From Chamaecyparis obtusa (Eukaryota; Streptophyta; Pinopsida; Cupressales; Cupressaceae), in contig BSBK01006348.1 of NCBI GenBank assembly GCA_027943335.1, forward strand, positions 433,001 through 497,000: a stretch of 64,000 nucleotides of DNA, in the 5' to 3' direction. Shown here one piece after another: positions 33,623 through 45,739 of this stretch. The notes under the pieces are model-generated. The model had not been told where the DNA came from, made no database searches, and saw only the letters and a list, made by a program, of their open reading frames with translations. A program made the translations under genes and the position numbers. Within the stretch, counting starts at the first letter, position 1; each line of letters starts with the position of its first letter.

Positions 33623-34929
33623 TGTAATATGCTGCCTAGTTCTGTAATTCTAGAGTCTGTTTCTTCCTGTCATTTTGTCAAACAGTTGGCCTGCAACTGT
33701 CCTTCTTATGTTTTTTCCAGATTGATGTTGTTTAATAGTCCTCAAGATTGTTGTATTTCGTATGAGATATCAGTAGAAGGCAACATGAAACCATATGCAG
33801 CTAATAACAATGACCGTTCATTTATTTCTCGTTTCAGATTATTAGGAAATTACAACTACCATATCTAACATATCTTATTAAACTCAACACATTATATCAA
33901 CTATAGAGTTCAATGATGGTCCATACCCATTGCAGCTACAACAGTGTTAATAGTTCTGAAAATTGCTACAGTAACTCACAGCTACAATGTTTCCGGACTG
34001 CTATAGTATCGCGCTACAGTAATTCAGACTGCTACAGGAACTTGTTGCTACAGTACCGCGCTATAGTGATTCGGACTACTACAGGAACTTGTTGCTACAG
34101 TAACCCGCTGCTACAGTACCGCGCTACAGTGATTCGGACTGCTACAGTACCGCGCTGCTACAGTACTCACGCTGCTACAGGAACTTGCTACAGTACCACG
34201 CTGCTACAGTGTCGCTGCTACAGGAACTTGCTACAGTATCGCGCTGCTACAGGAACTCTCGCTGCTACAGGATCTTGCAACTACAATATAAAATCTCAAG
34301 ACCATATCTTTCAATGGCGTCAAGATTGAAAGCGTAGAGGGTTTGCGTCCTCCAAGCCCAAAGAGAAATAATCTCCATAGTTTCCCCAATTTCATTCAAT
34401 CTTCAAGCATGCCAAATGAGAGCTATCCTCTCTCTTTTAATCCTTCCTTACTAGTTCTACGCTTCCGTCTCGCCAATGTGGGATAAAACATGAGCTTTAA
34501 TGTTACCTTTTTCCCTTACGAATGCCCATGTATGTCCTTTAAAGGGGGGAACTTGATTTTTATAAAGTGACTTTATGAAACATTATAATATTTAAATTAA
34601 ATAGTCACTTTATCGTTATAACTTCAAACATTAAAATAATATACCAAATGAACTCGGAATCCCACATATGATAGCTCATCGGAAAGAGCTCAACAAAACG
34701 CATCACATCCTGTCACTGAAAATCCAAGGCACTGCATCCCCTGTTGGCTTACTAAAAATAGTAAATCCTCCCCAAAACCCAACAAACGAACTCCATTTGG
34801 CTTGTAATTAAATTTGACTAGGCCAAATAACCTCAGGATCCCTTTTGAAGTCCTGGTTAGCCCTCGGGACCATGAAAGAACGGGCTAACGACAACATATA
34901 TGCAGACTGGCTAAGTGGGGGACATTACA
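33623..34929 (-). repeat. 3' LTR of chromovirus H
   Basis: It runs from TGTAATATGCTGCC to GGGGGACATTACA on the plus strand. The polyprotein stop codon (34911) lies inside it. The open frame 33913-34329 is produced by a minisatellite. Confidence 0.92.
33960..34285. repeat. GCTACAG minisatellite in H 3' LTR
   Basis: About twenty copies of GCTACAG(T/G) occur in a higher-order mix of GTACCGCGCTACAGTGATTC and GGAACTTG. The order differs from the other LTR (40140-40490), so units were gained or lost after insertion. Confidence 0.85.
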
Positions 34930-36200
34930 GTCCGCCCCTCTTGAAATTGCTTGTCCTCAAGCAATCTCAACTCAGGATGCTGAAGAATCTGCTCTGCCTC
35001 CCATGTTGCATCCTCAATTGGTAGGTTCCTCCACTTCACTAGGTACTCCCTGATAGTCCTCCTGCGAAGCACCCTCTCCCTGGTGTCAAGTATAGCTTCA
35101 GGAGCCAAGATAAGCTTCCCCTCATCATCGAGAGGTGGCAATACTACTGAAGGCACCACATTGTGCCCCAATGCCTTCTTAAGGCGTGACACATGGAACA
35201 CGTTATGTACTTTACTGTCTGCAGGCAGCTCCAACTCATAAGCTACCTCGCCCACTCTCCTGATTACTCTGAATGGTCCATAGTAGCGTGGTTTCAATTT
35301 CTCTGCTCCACTCCTCTTGAGAGAGGACTGTCTATACGGCTATAACATGAGGTACACCATGTCTCCCACCTCAAAAGACCTCTCAACCCTGTGTTGATCA
35401 GCATATTGCTTCTGCTGATTTTGTGCCTTTTGCAAATTTTCCTTCAAGGATCGCATAATGTCCTGACACTCCTGCAAAAGATCCTTGGCCTTAGGTACCC
35501 TACTGTCCCCAAATAACAAATCCAAGAAATTAGGAGCATCATACCCTTACAGTGCCATGAAAGGGGACATTTGAATAGACATATGGAAAGAAGTATTGTA
35601 GCAATACTACCCTAGATGTAGCCACTTCACCCAAGCCCTCTGTTGTCCTGCAATGTAGTTTCGAAGGTACCCCTCAACCCATTTGTTCACTATCTCTGTC
35701 TGCCCATCGGTTTGGGGGTGGTAACTGGTACTCGGAGTGAGCTCTGTTCCACACAACCTGAACAACTCCTGCCAAAAGTGGCTCATAAATCTGCTATCTC
35801 TGTCACTGACTATGCTCCGTGGTATCCCATGTAGTCTAAATACCTCTCGAAAGAATAGCTCTGCTGTCTGTGCTGTGGAATAAGTAGATGAAATTGCAAA
35901 GAAATGTGCAAATTTCGTCAATCTGTCTACCACAACAAAGATACAATCCCGACCCTGTGCCTTTGGGAGCCCTATGATAAAATCCATGGAAATGCTATCC
36001 CACTTCTTCTCTGGTATGGGTAGGGGCTGTAGTAACCCACCCGGAAAGGAATGTTCCTGTTTGTCCGCTGACACACTGGGCACTCCCTAACAAACTGTAG
36101 CACCTCTGATTTGAGCCCTTTCCAAGTGAAGCGCTCTCTCACCTGCCGATATGTCTTAAAGAATCCTGGATGTCTTGCCAATGGTGAATCATGAAATGCT
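34911..36200 (-). pseudogene. H integrase core, C-terminal region and chromodomain
   Basis: Integrase core 36083-35607: [20 protein letters not shown] (first Asp), IVSDRDSRFMSHFW (second Asp), SYHPQTDGQTEIVNKW (Glu). Stops follow near 35607, 35525 and 35340 (CAG to TAG). The final frame (35297-34911) contains LKPRYYGPFRVIRRVGEVAY-type text and the chromodomain-like IREYLVKWRNLPIEDATWE with LRLLEDKQFQEG. The chromodomain would steer integration to marked chromatin. A shift near 36050 separates this part from the upstream RNase H frame. Confidence 0.88.
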
Positions 36201-37786
36201 CTCAAAATCTTCTGCTTCATAGCAGACCCAGGTACCAAATAAATCCTTTCCTTGTAAGTGATCAGATCATTTACAACAGTATATCGGCTATCCTGAGTAA
36301 CCCCCTCAATAACACTAGATGCCCAACTATCCTTAGCATATTCTGCCAAGATCATCTCTCTCCAGTCATCCATGACTATCCCAACAGCAAGCAAATGAGG
36401 CCTCCTGGATAAAGCATCTGCGACAATATTTTTCTTCCCTTTGACATAGACTATGTCAAAATCATAGGCCTGTAACTTACTCACCCATTTTTGTTGCCTG
36501 TCATTAAGATCCTTTTGTCCAAGGAAATGTTTCAAGCTGTTATGATCTGTTTTAACTGTGAATCGACTTCCTGCTAAGTATTGCCTGAACTTAGCTAGCG
36601 CGTGCATGATTGCTAACATTTCTTTGTCATAGATGCTGTAGGTTCTCTCAACACCTCGTAATTTCCTGCTCTCATATGCAATGGGATGTTTTTCCTGCAT
36701 GAGGACAGCTCCTATGCCTTCTCTCGAGGCATCACACTGCAGCACAAAAGGTCTGGTGAAATCTGGAATGGCCAAAACGGGACATGTACTCATCAGCTCC
36801 TTGAACCTGTCAAAACAATCCTGAGCCCTCTCTGACCACTGAAAACTGTCTCTCCGTGTCAAGTCTGTAAGTGGTGCTGCTGTCTGTGAAAATCCTTTCA
36901 CAAATCTGCGGTAGAACCCACAAAGCCCGAGAAATCCCTTGAGCTGTGAAGTGTTCCTTGGCGGTGGCCAATCCATAATGGCCCTAATCTTGTCTGGGTC
37001 AACCCGAACACCTCCTGCACTAATAATATGCCCTAGATAGAGCAACTCTGTCATCCCGAACTCGCATTTACTCATCTTGGCATATAATGACTCCCTCTCT
37101 AAAATACTGAGCACTGTATCAATATGCTCCAAATGTTACTCCCAAGTACTACTGTATATCAGTATATCATCAAAAAATATCAACACAAACTTCCTCAACT
37201 GATCTCTAAACACTCTATTCATACAAGACTGGAAAGTGGCGGGGGCATTAGTCAACCCAAAGGGCATGACTAAGAACTCAAAATGACCGTAGTGGCATCT
37301 GAAAGCTGTCTTCTCCACATCCTCCTCTCTAACCCGTATCTGATGGTAGCCGGATCTCAAATCAATCTTCAAGAAGTAGCATGCACCGTGCAATTCATCA
37401 ATAAGCTAATCAATGCGCGGGATAGGGTATCGGTTCTTGATTGTTTTCTTGTTTAGCTCCCTATAATCTATGCACATCCTCATTGTACCATCCTTCTTCT
37501 TCACCAATACTACTGAAGAAGCGAAAGGACTCTTGCTTGGCCGTATGTGCCCCATGTCAATCAACTCCTTGATTGCCTTTTCTATCTCATCCTTATATCT
37601 TTTTGGATGGCGGTAAGGTGTGATGATAACTGGCTTAACCCCTTCTTCTAACTCAATAACATGCTCGATTCCTCTATCCGGGGGTCTCCCTGGAGGCATC
37701 TCACCAAACACCTTAGTATGTTTGGTTATTATTTTTTGTACATCAGGCGGGTACTTCTGTTTATGCTGCTCTGTCGTCTCAGGCAT
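35972..37786 (-). pseudogene. H reverse transcriptase, RNase H and integrase zinc region
   Basis: RT blocks: [56 protein letters not shown] and the catalytic [11 protein letters not shown]. Stops lie at 37406 (inside PRIDELLDE) and 37136 (probable CAA to TAA). RNase [58 protein letters not shown], all four acidic residues intact. The zinc region has [15 protein letters not shown] and CPVCQ (HHCC). Confidence 0.9.
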
Positions 37787-37807
37787 TTCTCTAAACTCTG
37801 CTGCCCA

Positions 37808-39751
37808 CTATACCTGATTATGTCTAAATAAACTCTGCATCCGCTTGAGTGACACCACTCTAAGCTTCCCATCTGACAATCCTCTGAGCACTATCTTCTT
37901 ACCATTTGCCTCAAACCTCATCTCCATTTTCTGAAGGTTAAATGTAAACTCCTCCAGAGACTTCATCCAGTTCATCCCAAGCACCATATCCTGATCACCA
38001 ATGTTGACCACAAAGAAATCTCCTGTCATGTCATAATCTCCCAAACGAAGCTACAAGTTGGAGATTTTCTCGGTACAGTCAATCTTGAAGCCATCAGCAA
38101 CCATCACCTTAAATCCCCTATGCTCCTCTGTATGTAGCCCTCTGCGTGACACAAACTTCTCATCAATGAAGTTATGTGTTTCCCCTGTATCAATGAGTGC
38201 CACAAATCTCTGTCCGTCCAAAGTCCCCCTAACTCTGAAAGTGACGGCCTCCTGTATACTGGACAATTGAGCTATCGTGCTATCACTGCGTGCTTCCTCA
38301 TGTGAAGAATTATCATCATCCCCATCTGATTCTGATGACTGCTCTGAATCTCCATCCACTGACTCTTCCGCTGAAAAGTATTCCATCTGCTTAGCTTTTG
38401 CCTTCAGTGGACACTTATGTGACAAATCCCAAGGCTCCCTGCAATGAAAACAAAGCTTCTTCTTCCTGAGATCATTAAGTGTCTCATTGTCCAACCTCTT
38501 ACTTTCCTCCTTAGGTGGCTGAGCCTCTCTATGAAAAGGTTTCCTGTCCTTATCTTTCCTCGAAGGGAAACTCTTCGCCTGGAATTTATTCTTAGAAGCT
38601 GAAGAGGAATCCATGTCACGAGCCTTCTTAATGGCTTCCTGCAAAGTGGGAGGGTTGAGAGCTTTAATCCATCCTCTCAACGGATCAGCTAACCCATCCA
38701 TAAATAGAACTAGTATCCTCCGTTCAGATACATCTGTTACTAACACTGCGAGTTTCTGAAACTCTGAAATGTATGTTTCCAATGATCCCCACTGTTTAAG
38801 CTGAGCTAACTCCTTGAAATGGAGTTCTGAATCCTTCCTATCAAAATGTTCAATCAGTCTCTCTGTAAACTCCACATATGAGGTAATGTGTGCATGACCC
38901 ATAGTGACCATACCATGATGCCACCACTCGTGTGCTAACCCATCCAGATGAATTGCTGCGTACTTAATAGCTTCTTCCTCAGGCATAGGGTTCAATTGAA
39001 AGTATGTGTCAAGCTTTTGAACCCAAGCTCTTGCTGTAGACTTCCCCGAGCCATCATAATATGGTAATTGAGGTTTCCCTACTTTCTTCTGTAGCTCATA
39101 GCTCTGGTTCCTGTCATGTCCACGTGGCATATGTTTCATCCGCACATCCATATACTCCCTAAAGGTAATTGCAGCAGTAAAATCTGGACCTCCGGCTTCC
39201 CAATCTCTCCTCAACTGGTCCTGTATATCAATGATCTGGGGCTCTGGTACGGGCTGCTCTGGGGCTCTAGGAAATGTGGGAATCATGGGCCTCGAACTCA
39301 TTGTCCTAGCTTGCTGGGGTGCATGACCGAAATTGTTCCCAACTTGTTCACCTCCATTATAGGTCCCATCCTGATTATTCCCATTCTGATTGTTACCATT
39401 CTGATTATTACCATTCTGATTATTTCCTCCACCCACGTTAGCATTCAACCCCATTTGACGAGCCATCATCTGCATCATAAGCTCCAATCTCTGACTCTGT
39501 TCCTGTGCTCTCTGCTCTGCTAATCGCTGTCCCTGAGTCAATGTATCCAATAACTGCAGGAATCGCTCCTCACCAGGATCCCTAACATTCCTATCCCCCA
39601 TAGTCTCTACAGCCTGTGCACCTGTAACACTCGGTTCGTCTGAGTCACTACTTCCTCCCGGTAAGATATTCTCTCGGTTAGTATTCAATAATGCTTTGTT
39701 TCTTCTTGTGTCGTAGTGATGTGGCAATGGTTGAACACTCCAATCTGTCAT
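37808..39751 (-). pseudogene. H Gag, CCHC knuckle and protease
   Basis: The first 566 codons are open from Met 39751 (MTDWSVQPLP). It has an Asn/Gly-rich repeat NGNNQNGNNQNGNNQ, the Gypsy Gag core VQKLDTYFQLNPMPEEEAIK and LAHEWWHHGMVTMG, the knuckle CFHCREPWDLSHKC, an acidic region and the protease site ALIDTGETHNFID. TAG at 38051 (Gln in the relative) splits off the protease C-terminus (38044-37808). This is the longest open gag in the window. Confidence 0.9.
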
Positions 39752-39798
39752 GTCATATTTAATTTATACTGAACCCAACAGGATGGCAGGAAAGATAA

Positions 39799-39810
39799 GC
39801 TCTGATACCA
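39799..39810 (-). other. Primer-binding site of chromovirus H
   Basis: The minus strand reads TGGTATCAGAGC, complementary to initiator tRNA-Met, one base inside the 5' LTR. Confidence 0.92.
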
Positions 39811-39811
39811 C

Positions 39812-41134
39812 TGTAATATGCTGCCTAGTTCTGTAATTCTAGAGTCTGTTTCTTCCTGTCATTTTGTCAAACAGTTGGCCTGCAACTGTCCTTCTTATGT
39901 TTTTTCCAGATTGATGTTGTTTAATAGTCCTCAAAATTGTTGTATTTCGTATGAGATATCAGTAGAAGGCAACATGAAACCATATGCAGCTAATAACAAT
40001 GACCGTTCATTTATTTCTTGTTTCAGATTATTAGGAAATTACAACTACCATATCTAACATATCTTATTAAACTCAACACATTATATCAACTATAGAGTTC
40101 AATGACGGTCCATACCCATTGCAGCTACAACAGTGTTAATAGTTCTGAAAATTGCTATAGTAACTCACAGCTACAATGTTTCCGGACTGCTACAGTATCA
40201 CGCTACAGTAATTCAGACTGCTACAGGAACTTGTTGCTATAGTAACCCGCTGCTACAGTACCGCGCTACAGTGATTCGGACTGCTACAGGAACTTGTTGC
40301 TACAGTAACCCGCTGCTACAGTACCGCGCTACAGTGATTCGGACTGCTACAGTACTCACGCTGCTACAGGAACTTGCTACAGTACCGCGCTGCTACAGTG
40401 TCGCTGCTACAGGAACTTGCTACAGTATCGCGCTGCTACAGTACCTCGCTGCTACAAGAACTCTCGCTGCTACAGGATCTTGCAACTACAATATAAAATC
40501 TCAAGACCATATCTTTCAATGGCGTCAAGATTGAAAGCGTAGAGGGTTTGCGTCCTCCAAGCCCAAAGAGAAATAATCTCCACAGTTTCCCCAATTTCAT
40601 TCAATCTTCAAGCATGCCAAATGAGAGCTATCCTCTCTCTTTTAATCCTTCCTTACTAGTTCTACGCTTCCGTCTCGCCAATGTGGGATAAAACATGAGC
40701 TTTAATGTTACCTTTTTCCCTTACGAATGCCCATGTATGTCCTTTAAAGGGGGGAACTTGATTTTTATAAAGTGACTTTATGAAACATTATAATATTTAA
40801 ATTAAATAGTCACTTTATCGTTATAACTTCAAACATTAAAATAATATACCAAATGAACTCGGAATCCCACATATGATAGCTCATCGGAAAGAGCTCAACA
40901 AAACGCATCACATCCTGTCACTGAAAATCCAAGGCACTGCATCCCCTATTGGCTTACTAAAAATAGTAAATCCTCCCCAAAACCCAACAAACGAACTCCA
41001 TTTGGCTTGTAATTAAATTTGACTAGGCCAAATAACATCAGGATCCCTTTTGAAGTCCTGGTTAGCCCTCGGGACCATGAAAGAACGGGCTAACGACAAC
41101 ATATATGCAGACTGGCTAAGTGGGGGACATTACA
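39812..41134 (-). repeat. 5' LTR of chromovirus H (with minisatellite 40140-40490)
   Basis: Nearly identical to 33623-34929 outside the GCTACAG array. Differences noted by eye are mostly C/T or G/A. Confidence 0.92.
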
Positions 41135-41139
41135 TGAAC
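41135..41139. repeat. Target-site duplication of chromovirus H (right copy)
   Basis: TGAAC, exact match to 33618-33622. Confidence 0.95.
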
Positions 41140-43338
41140 TCAAGGAAAATTTCTAACAGGGCAAGTTCTAATTTAGCCTTATCATCAGCACCTAAGGCAC
41201 TGTACCATTTTGCAACATTGCCAAGCTTACCAAAATCTATGATCTCATCAACTATATCATCAACAGTAAGTGTTTTTGCCTTACCTTTTACTGGAGATGC
41301 TTAGATATGGAGTTAGATCACCACTGGTGTCTTCAGTGACGTTCACAATAACCGATTTGTCTGCTGGTTTTGGTCGACCGGTGTATCTATTCCCAGAATC
41401 CCTCTGCCTTTCTCGGTGTCCTCTTCTGATCTGACCGAGGACTTGTGACATTCAGTTTCAGCCTTTTGTTTCTCCTCAAGTATGGTTGTCCAGATGACAA
41501 TTCCTTCATCATGAACAGTTTTAAGTTCTCCAATCAATACTTGACCAATCTTGTTTCTAATTTGAAAGTTGTGTTTGTGACCATCTGCTTGATTGGTTTC
41601 TTCTTCAAGGCTTAAGTGGTTTTGCACTTCCAATAGTGCCTTGATTTTGAGCTCTTTCTCTTTTTCCATTGAAGATTTCCACCTTCCTTCAATAAGCTCA
41701 TGTAATTCTGTAGGAATCATGCCATGAATTTCAGTAGGGGTTCTCTTGAATTTGTACAAGCTGTATATTACAACATCTTTGATTTTCCTTTTGTCTTCTT
41801 CATTAGACAAATTATATCTTCTTTCAACCGATGCCATCCCACCTGTACTATTTATACCTTCAAACATTTCATCAATGGTTTGCCTTTTTGATGATGGTGC
41901 TACCTGCTTTACCGGTTTGTCAATCTTCTTTCTTCTGGTATAAGTAGCGGTTTGTTCGGTCTCGGTTTCATCTGAGTGTTCTTCTTCTGATTGAGATTGC
42001 TCAATTGTGACCGATTGCACCTTCCTTTGTACTTTAGGTTCCGATTCAACTACCTTTCTTTTCCTTGGTGTGTAGTTGTCCGTTTGGGGACTTTTGCAGT
42101 AACCTTTTTCACTGTCTTTGAAGGTTCATTCTTCTTCAAATTTGTACTTATCTCATCACAGGTGCCAAACCGGTTGGCTGGTAGGTATTGGTTACATTGT
42201 TGAAGTGCCTCAGCATATGCTTTGGAAGTCTTTCTTGATATTTCATATCCTAGCTCCGGTGCAAATTTTGTTCTGGGCTCAACAGACTGGATAATGCAGT
42301 GGTCAGTGCTTACAAGGAAACAAACATCATCCTTGTATTTGATAACAATTGAAGATGGGATCCTTTCCCTTTCAAGCATTCTAGATTGAAAATCTTTGCA
42401 GTAATTTGTCATAACCTTATTGAATTGATTTCCTAGGTTATTGATCATCTCTCCTATTTGGACCATGACTGATCTATTTGTTACCCATGTAACATTTCCC
42501 ACACTTGGAAAGAACTTTTGAGAATAGAAGAGACATACCATTAGCGATCCATACTTCAAGAATTTCTTCTTTACCACTCCTAGCTTCTTCAAGTTCTCAA
42601 AAATTTGGCATCTCAGCATAGCACATAGGTCGTATGTGGCATTGTCGTGCATGATTCTGTGAGTTGCATGAATGGCTCCTCTAGGTATACTGTTGAGATA
42701 ACTTGATTGATAGATTTTATAATCGGTCACCACAGCAACAAACCAAACACCTTCATCTTCAATATCTGTGACAGTCATCATGCGACTGTCATACCTCGAG
42801 TTTGTGAGTCGGGTGACTTCATTGTTGGATATGGTTCTTAGGGTTAGGGCTTCCCCTGTGGCACTGAACCTTGTCACTCTACTCAGGTCTTCCTTTGTGA
42901 TTGGTGTGACAACACCCTTTGCCAACCACATACCTGGATTGTGTACTCGACTAAATACCATTTGAATCCAGTCGGGTTGAAATACGGTAGGGTATTTAAC
43001 CCCATTTGTCAATCCAACCGCTTCCAGCCGTGCGTAATTTCCCTTTAGCTTCTCGTCCTTGCAGAGCCCTAGAAATTCGCTCTAAACGAATGTTTCGCCT
43101 AACTCCTCTTGCTTGCAGTAAATGAAGGCAGTTACGTCTTCAATCATAAGTTGCCCAACTCCTCTTGCTTGTAGTGAATGAAGGCAGTTACGTCTTCAAT
43201 CATAAGGACACCGTTTGGAATAGATGAAAGGGCTCCAGCCAAATCATTTATCCTATTCTGCACTTGTATCACATTGTATTCAGGTCGATCTTGCTAATCG
43301 ATATCAATGAGGGTTGAAACTGATGCCGATGATACCAT
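41140..43338 (-). pseudogene. Element D ORF2, N-terminal and central part
   Basis: It starts at Met 43338 (MVSSASVS), aligned with MASSSS of A. The first 110 codons are damaged by a tandem 54-bp duplication and stops. From 43012 to 42050 it is open: YPTVFQPDWIQMVFSRVH, EALTLRTISN, IMHDNATYDLCAML, KYKDDVCFLVSTDHCIIQSV. A Lys/Ser-rich region follows, then QTIDEMFEGINSTGGM, NEEDKRKIKDVV and LIEGRWKSSMEKEKELKIK. The frame stays open to the H insertion and, with one TGAAC removed, continues at 33617. Total about 1,110 codons. No known domain recognised. Confidence 0.7.
43097..43206. repeat. 54-bp tandem duplication in D ORF2
   Basis: AACTCCTCTTGCTTG...CGTCTTCAATCATAAG occurs at 43097-43150 and again at 43153-43206, separated by two bases, and disrupts the frame. 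Element A has a single copy. Confidence 0.85.
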
Positions 43339-43453
43339 TTTGTTGGTATGAGAACATAAACAAAACTTTGTTGAATTCGCGGGATTTGAAAATAGAGATC
43401 ACAAACACATAGATAGATTACTCAAGCCTTAAAAAACTTTCACACAAAAAGTA

Positions 43454-43458
43454 AAGTA
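43454..43458. repeat. Target-site duplication of chromovirus G (left copy)
   Basis: AAGTA, repeated at 49983-49987 immediately outside the other LTR. Confidence 0.93.
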
Positions 43459-44401
43459 TGTAATATCCCCGTCATAAAGTAAACAAATTATTTATCTTTT
43501 GTGTGTGGACCGATTGATTTAGCTTATCTCGGCCCCTTATTAATTTTGTTCCGTAGGTGTTTGCCGTGTCGACTTCTTTTATAAACCCTCGGGAATTTCT
43601 CCAAGGGGTATTTATGACTAGCGTGTAGGATGTAATTTTCATATGTTGAGATTTAATACTTTATTGTATTTTTGCGAATTCTTGTTGGAATTTTGCTATT
43701 CGCCATTTCGGAGATGAAATACCTTCCCTATTTGGTATTCCTAGTTTCAGTGGGATTCAATCCTCACCCTATCCTGCTTGTTCTTTGGTTCCGGATTTGA
43801 CAATCTGAAGCAACATTTATTATTCCATCTTGCAAGTGTTATTGTGTGATATTAAAATTTGGAATATATTAAGGCTCATTGTGTGGCTTTCATCCCTCGA
43901 TATACTCTCACTCGATTCGGTACTGCCTCCATCTTCACTACACGGCCCCCAACAATCTACCATACGACCTTCAAGTACGGGTCTCACCTCCATCATACAA
44001 CCTCAACCGTACGTCCACCATCCTTCACAGCATGACCCTTACCAGACGCCCTCCACCGTATGCCCTCCACCTCCATCGTACGGCCACAACATAAACCCCA
44101 CTGTACGACCATCACCATATGGACTTGAGGCCTCACCGTACACCCCCTGCTATTCCACCATACGGCTCCCTCCATCCACTACAACTACCGTACGTCATCC
44201 CTGCCATAATTGTAGGGACCTCAATTACCCCATACGACATCTCCACTATTGTGTGTGGCCTTTGGTCAACACCGTACGACCTTCTTGGCACCATACGGCT
44301 TCTGTACGACCCTCCAGCAAATCCTCTTCCTTGGTACAGTCCAATCTGGTTGGGCATCTGGAGGCGTGTCTTCCTGTGCAACTGTGGTTGGAAACATTAT
44401 A
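43459..44401 (+). repeat. 5' LTR of chromovirus G
   Basis: It begins TGTAATATCCCC and ends GGAAACATTATA (the final CA mutated to TA). The second half is packed with CCGTACG-type words. Open frames here (43830-44402 and overlaps) come from this Pro/Thr/Ser-coding repeat and are not genes. Confidence 0.92.
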
Positions 44402-44402
44402 G

Positions 44403-44414
44403 TGGTATCAGAGC
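44403..44414 (+). other. Primer-binding site of chromovirus G
   Basis: TGGTATCAGAGC, one base after the LTR; complementary to the 3' end of initiator tRNA-Met. Confidence 0.93.
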
Positions 44415-44491
44415 TTGAGATCCTTCTAGTCTTTGGACAGTGAATGAAAGTCTATAGCCGGAAATGAAGGAGATCCCACTCAGCTGATAGA

Positions 44492-45739
44492 ATGGTAGAT
44501 CAAGAACCCACTCCTGCTGATTTCATGGTGCTATTGATGGACCTTCCGAGAAATCAGGCACAAATCAATGACACTCAACGACTTATAGAGGAAGCTCTTC
44601 GAAAACTGGCAGACAATAAGATATCTGGCGAGCAAAATGGTCATAGTGTCGACTCATTTACGGGAAAAGAAAACCCTCATCCGGCATGCTTCCGTCCTTC
44701 CATGCCAATTTTCCCTCCAAGGATGGAGGCACCACAAGGAGAAAGGCAATCGCCCTTTGAGGAAGTTCAAGAACAATTAAAAGAAGACTGGAAGAATGCA
44801 AATTTGGAAGGGGATATATCCTACAAAGACTACGCGGAATTGAGAATGCGATACTCTGAAGGTGGAAGCCAAGGATATTTTAACGATGATCTTAGAAGGA
44901 AGTTGAGTAAAGTAAATCTGTCACCTTTTGATGGATCCAGATCCATATTTGACCAGGCATGGGTAATGAAGGCCGATACTTACTTCCAGCTCAATCCAAT
45001 GCCAGAGGAGGAAGCAATTAAATTTGCAGCACTTCACTTGGAGGGAGTGGTGCATGAATGGTGGCATCACGCCACCATCACACTGGGACACGACCAAGTA
45101 AGTACATATGCTGAATTCACTGAAAGGCTGATAGATCGATTTGATGGTAAAGATCCGAAGCTTAATTTTAAGGATCTAGTTCAGTTAAGGCAAACTGGAT
45201 TGTTCGACCAGTACATCAGAGACATTTCTGACATTTCCGAAAGGAGATGGATAGTACTCTTCATGGATGGATTAATAGAACCACTGAGGGGATGGGTTAA
45301 GAGCTTCAATCCTGCCACCCTTGCGGAGGCTATCAAAAAGGCACGAAGTATGGCATCATCATCAACGTCCTCCTCTCAAGGCTACTCCCACTCTAAACCG
45401 CCATTCATTCCAAGAGACAAAGATACCAAACCTCTGCTGAAGAAGCCTTCGTTGGACGAAGCCACCAGACAAGAGCTCCGAAGGAAGAAATTATGTTTTA
45501 ATCGTAACGAACCGTGGGAACCTGGGCACAGATGCCTCAATAAAGGGAAAATACACTACATCGAGGTTGTGTCTGATGATGAGGACGATCAAGAGAAACT
45601 TCCCACAGAGGACGGTCACCCACAGGAGGTCTCCAAAACAGTTGGCTTGAACCGTACAGAGAGAATCGCGGCACTGGTATGGCGTGGAGAGACCATCGCT
45701 TTGGCTGGGAGCCCGAGATGTACGGTATTCCAGGTATAG
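44492..45739 (+). pseudogene. G Gag
   Basis: The 415-residue frame starts MVDQEPTPADFMVLLMDLP. The Gag core is WVMKADTYFQLNPMPEEEAI, VVHEWWHHATITLGHDQVST and LFMDGLIEPLRGWVKS. The zinc knuckle is degenerate: CFNRNEPWEPGHRC lacks the second Cys that H has (CFHC). It ends at TAG just before the protease; H is open at this point (FRVRGTLDGQ). Gag would coat the RNA; loss of the Cys should weaken binding. Confidence 0.88.

Larger units (their letters stand above)
33623..41134 (-). mobile_element. Chromovirus H, complete Gypsy element nested in D
   Basis: LTRs of about 1.3 kb (33623-34929, 39812-41134) with exact TGAAC flanks; the PBS TGGTATCAGAGC on the minus strand is at 39799-39810. The gene order gag-protease-RT-RNase H-integrase-chromodomain is that of a chromovirus. 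The two LTRs look almost identical apart from a few transitions and minisatellite length changes, so insertion was recent, yet the polyprotein has about seven stops and one shift. Confidence 0.93.

Noticed and set aside
33913..34329. 138-codon Tyr/Ser-rich ORF (and 40133-40534)
   Set aside because: Product of the GCTACAG array inside H LTRs.
43830..44402. 190-codon Pro/Ser-rich ORF
   Set aside because: Lies in the LTR of G and reflects CCGTACG-type repeats; no conserved frame in the other LTR.
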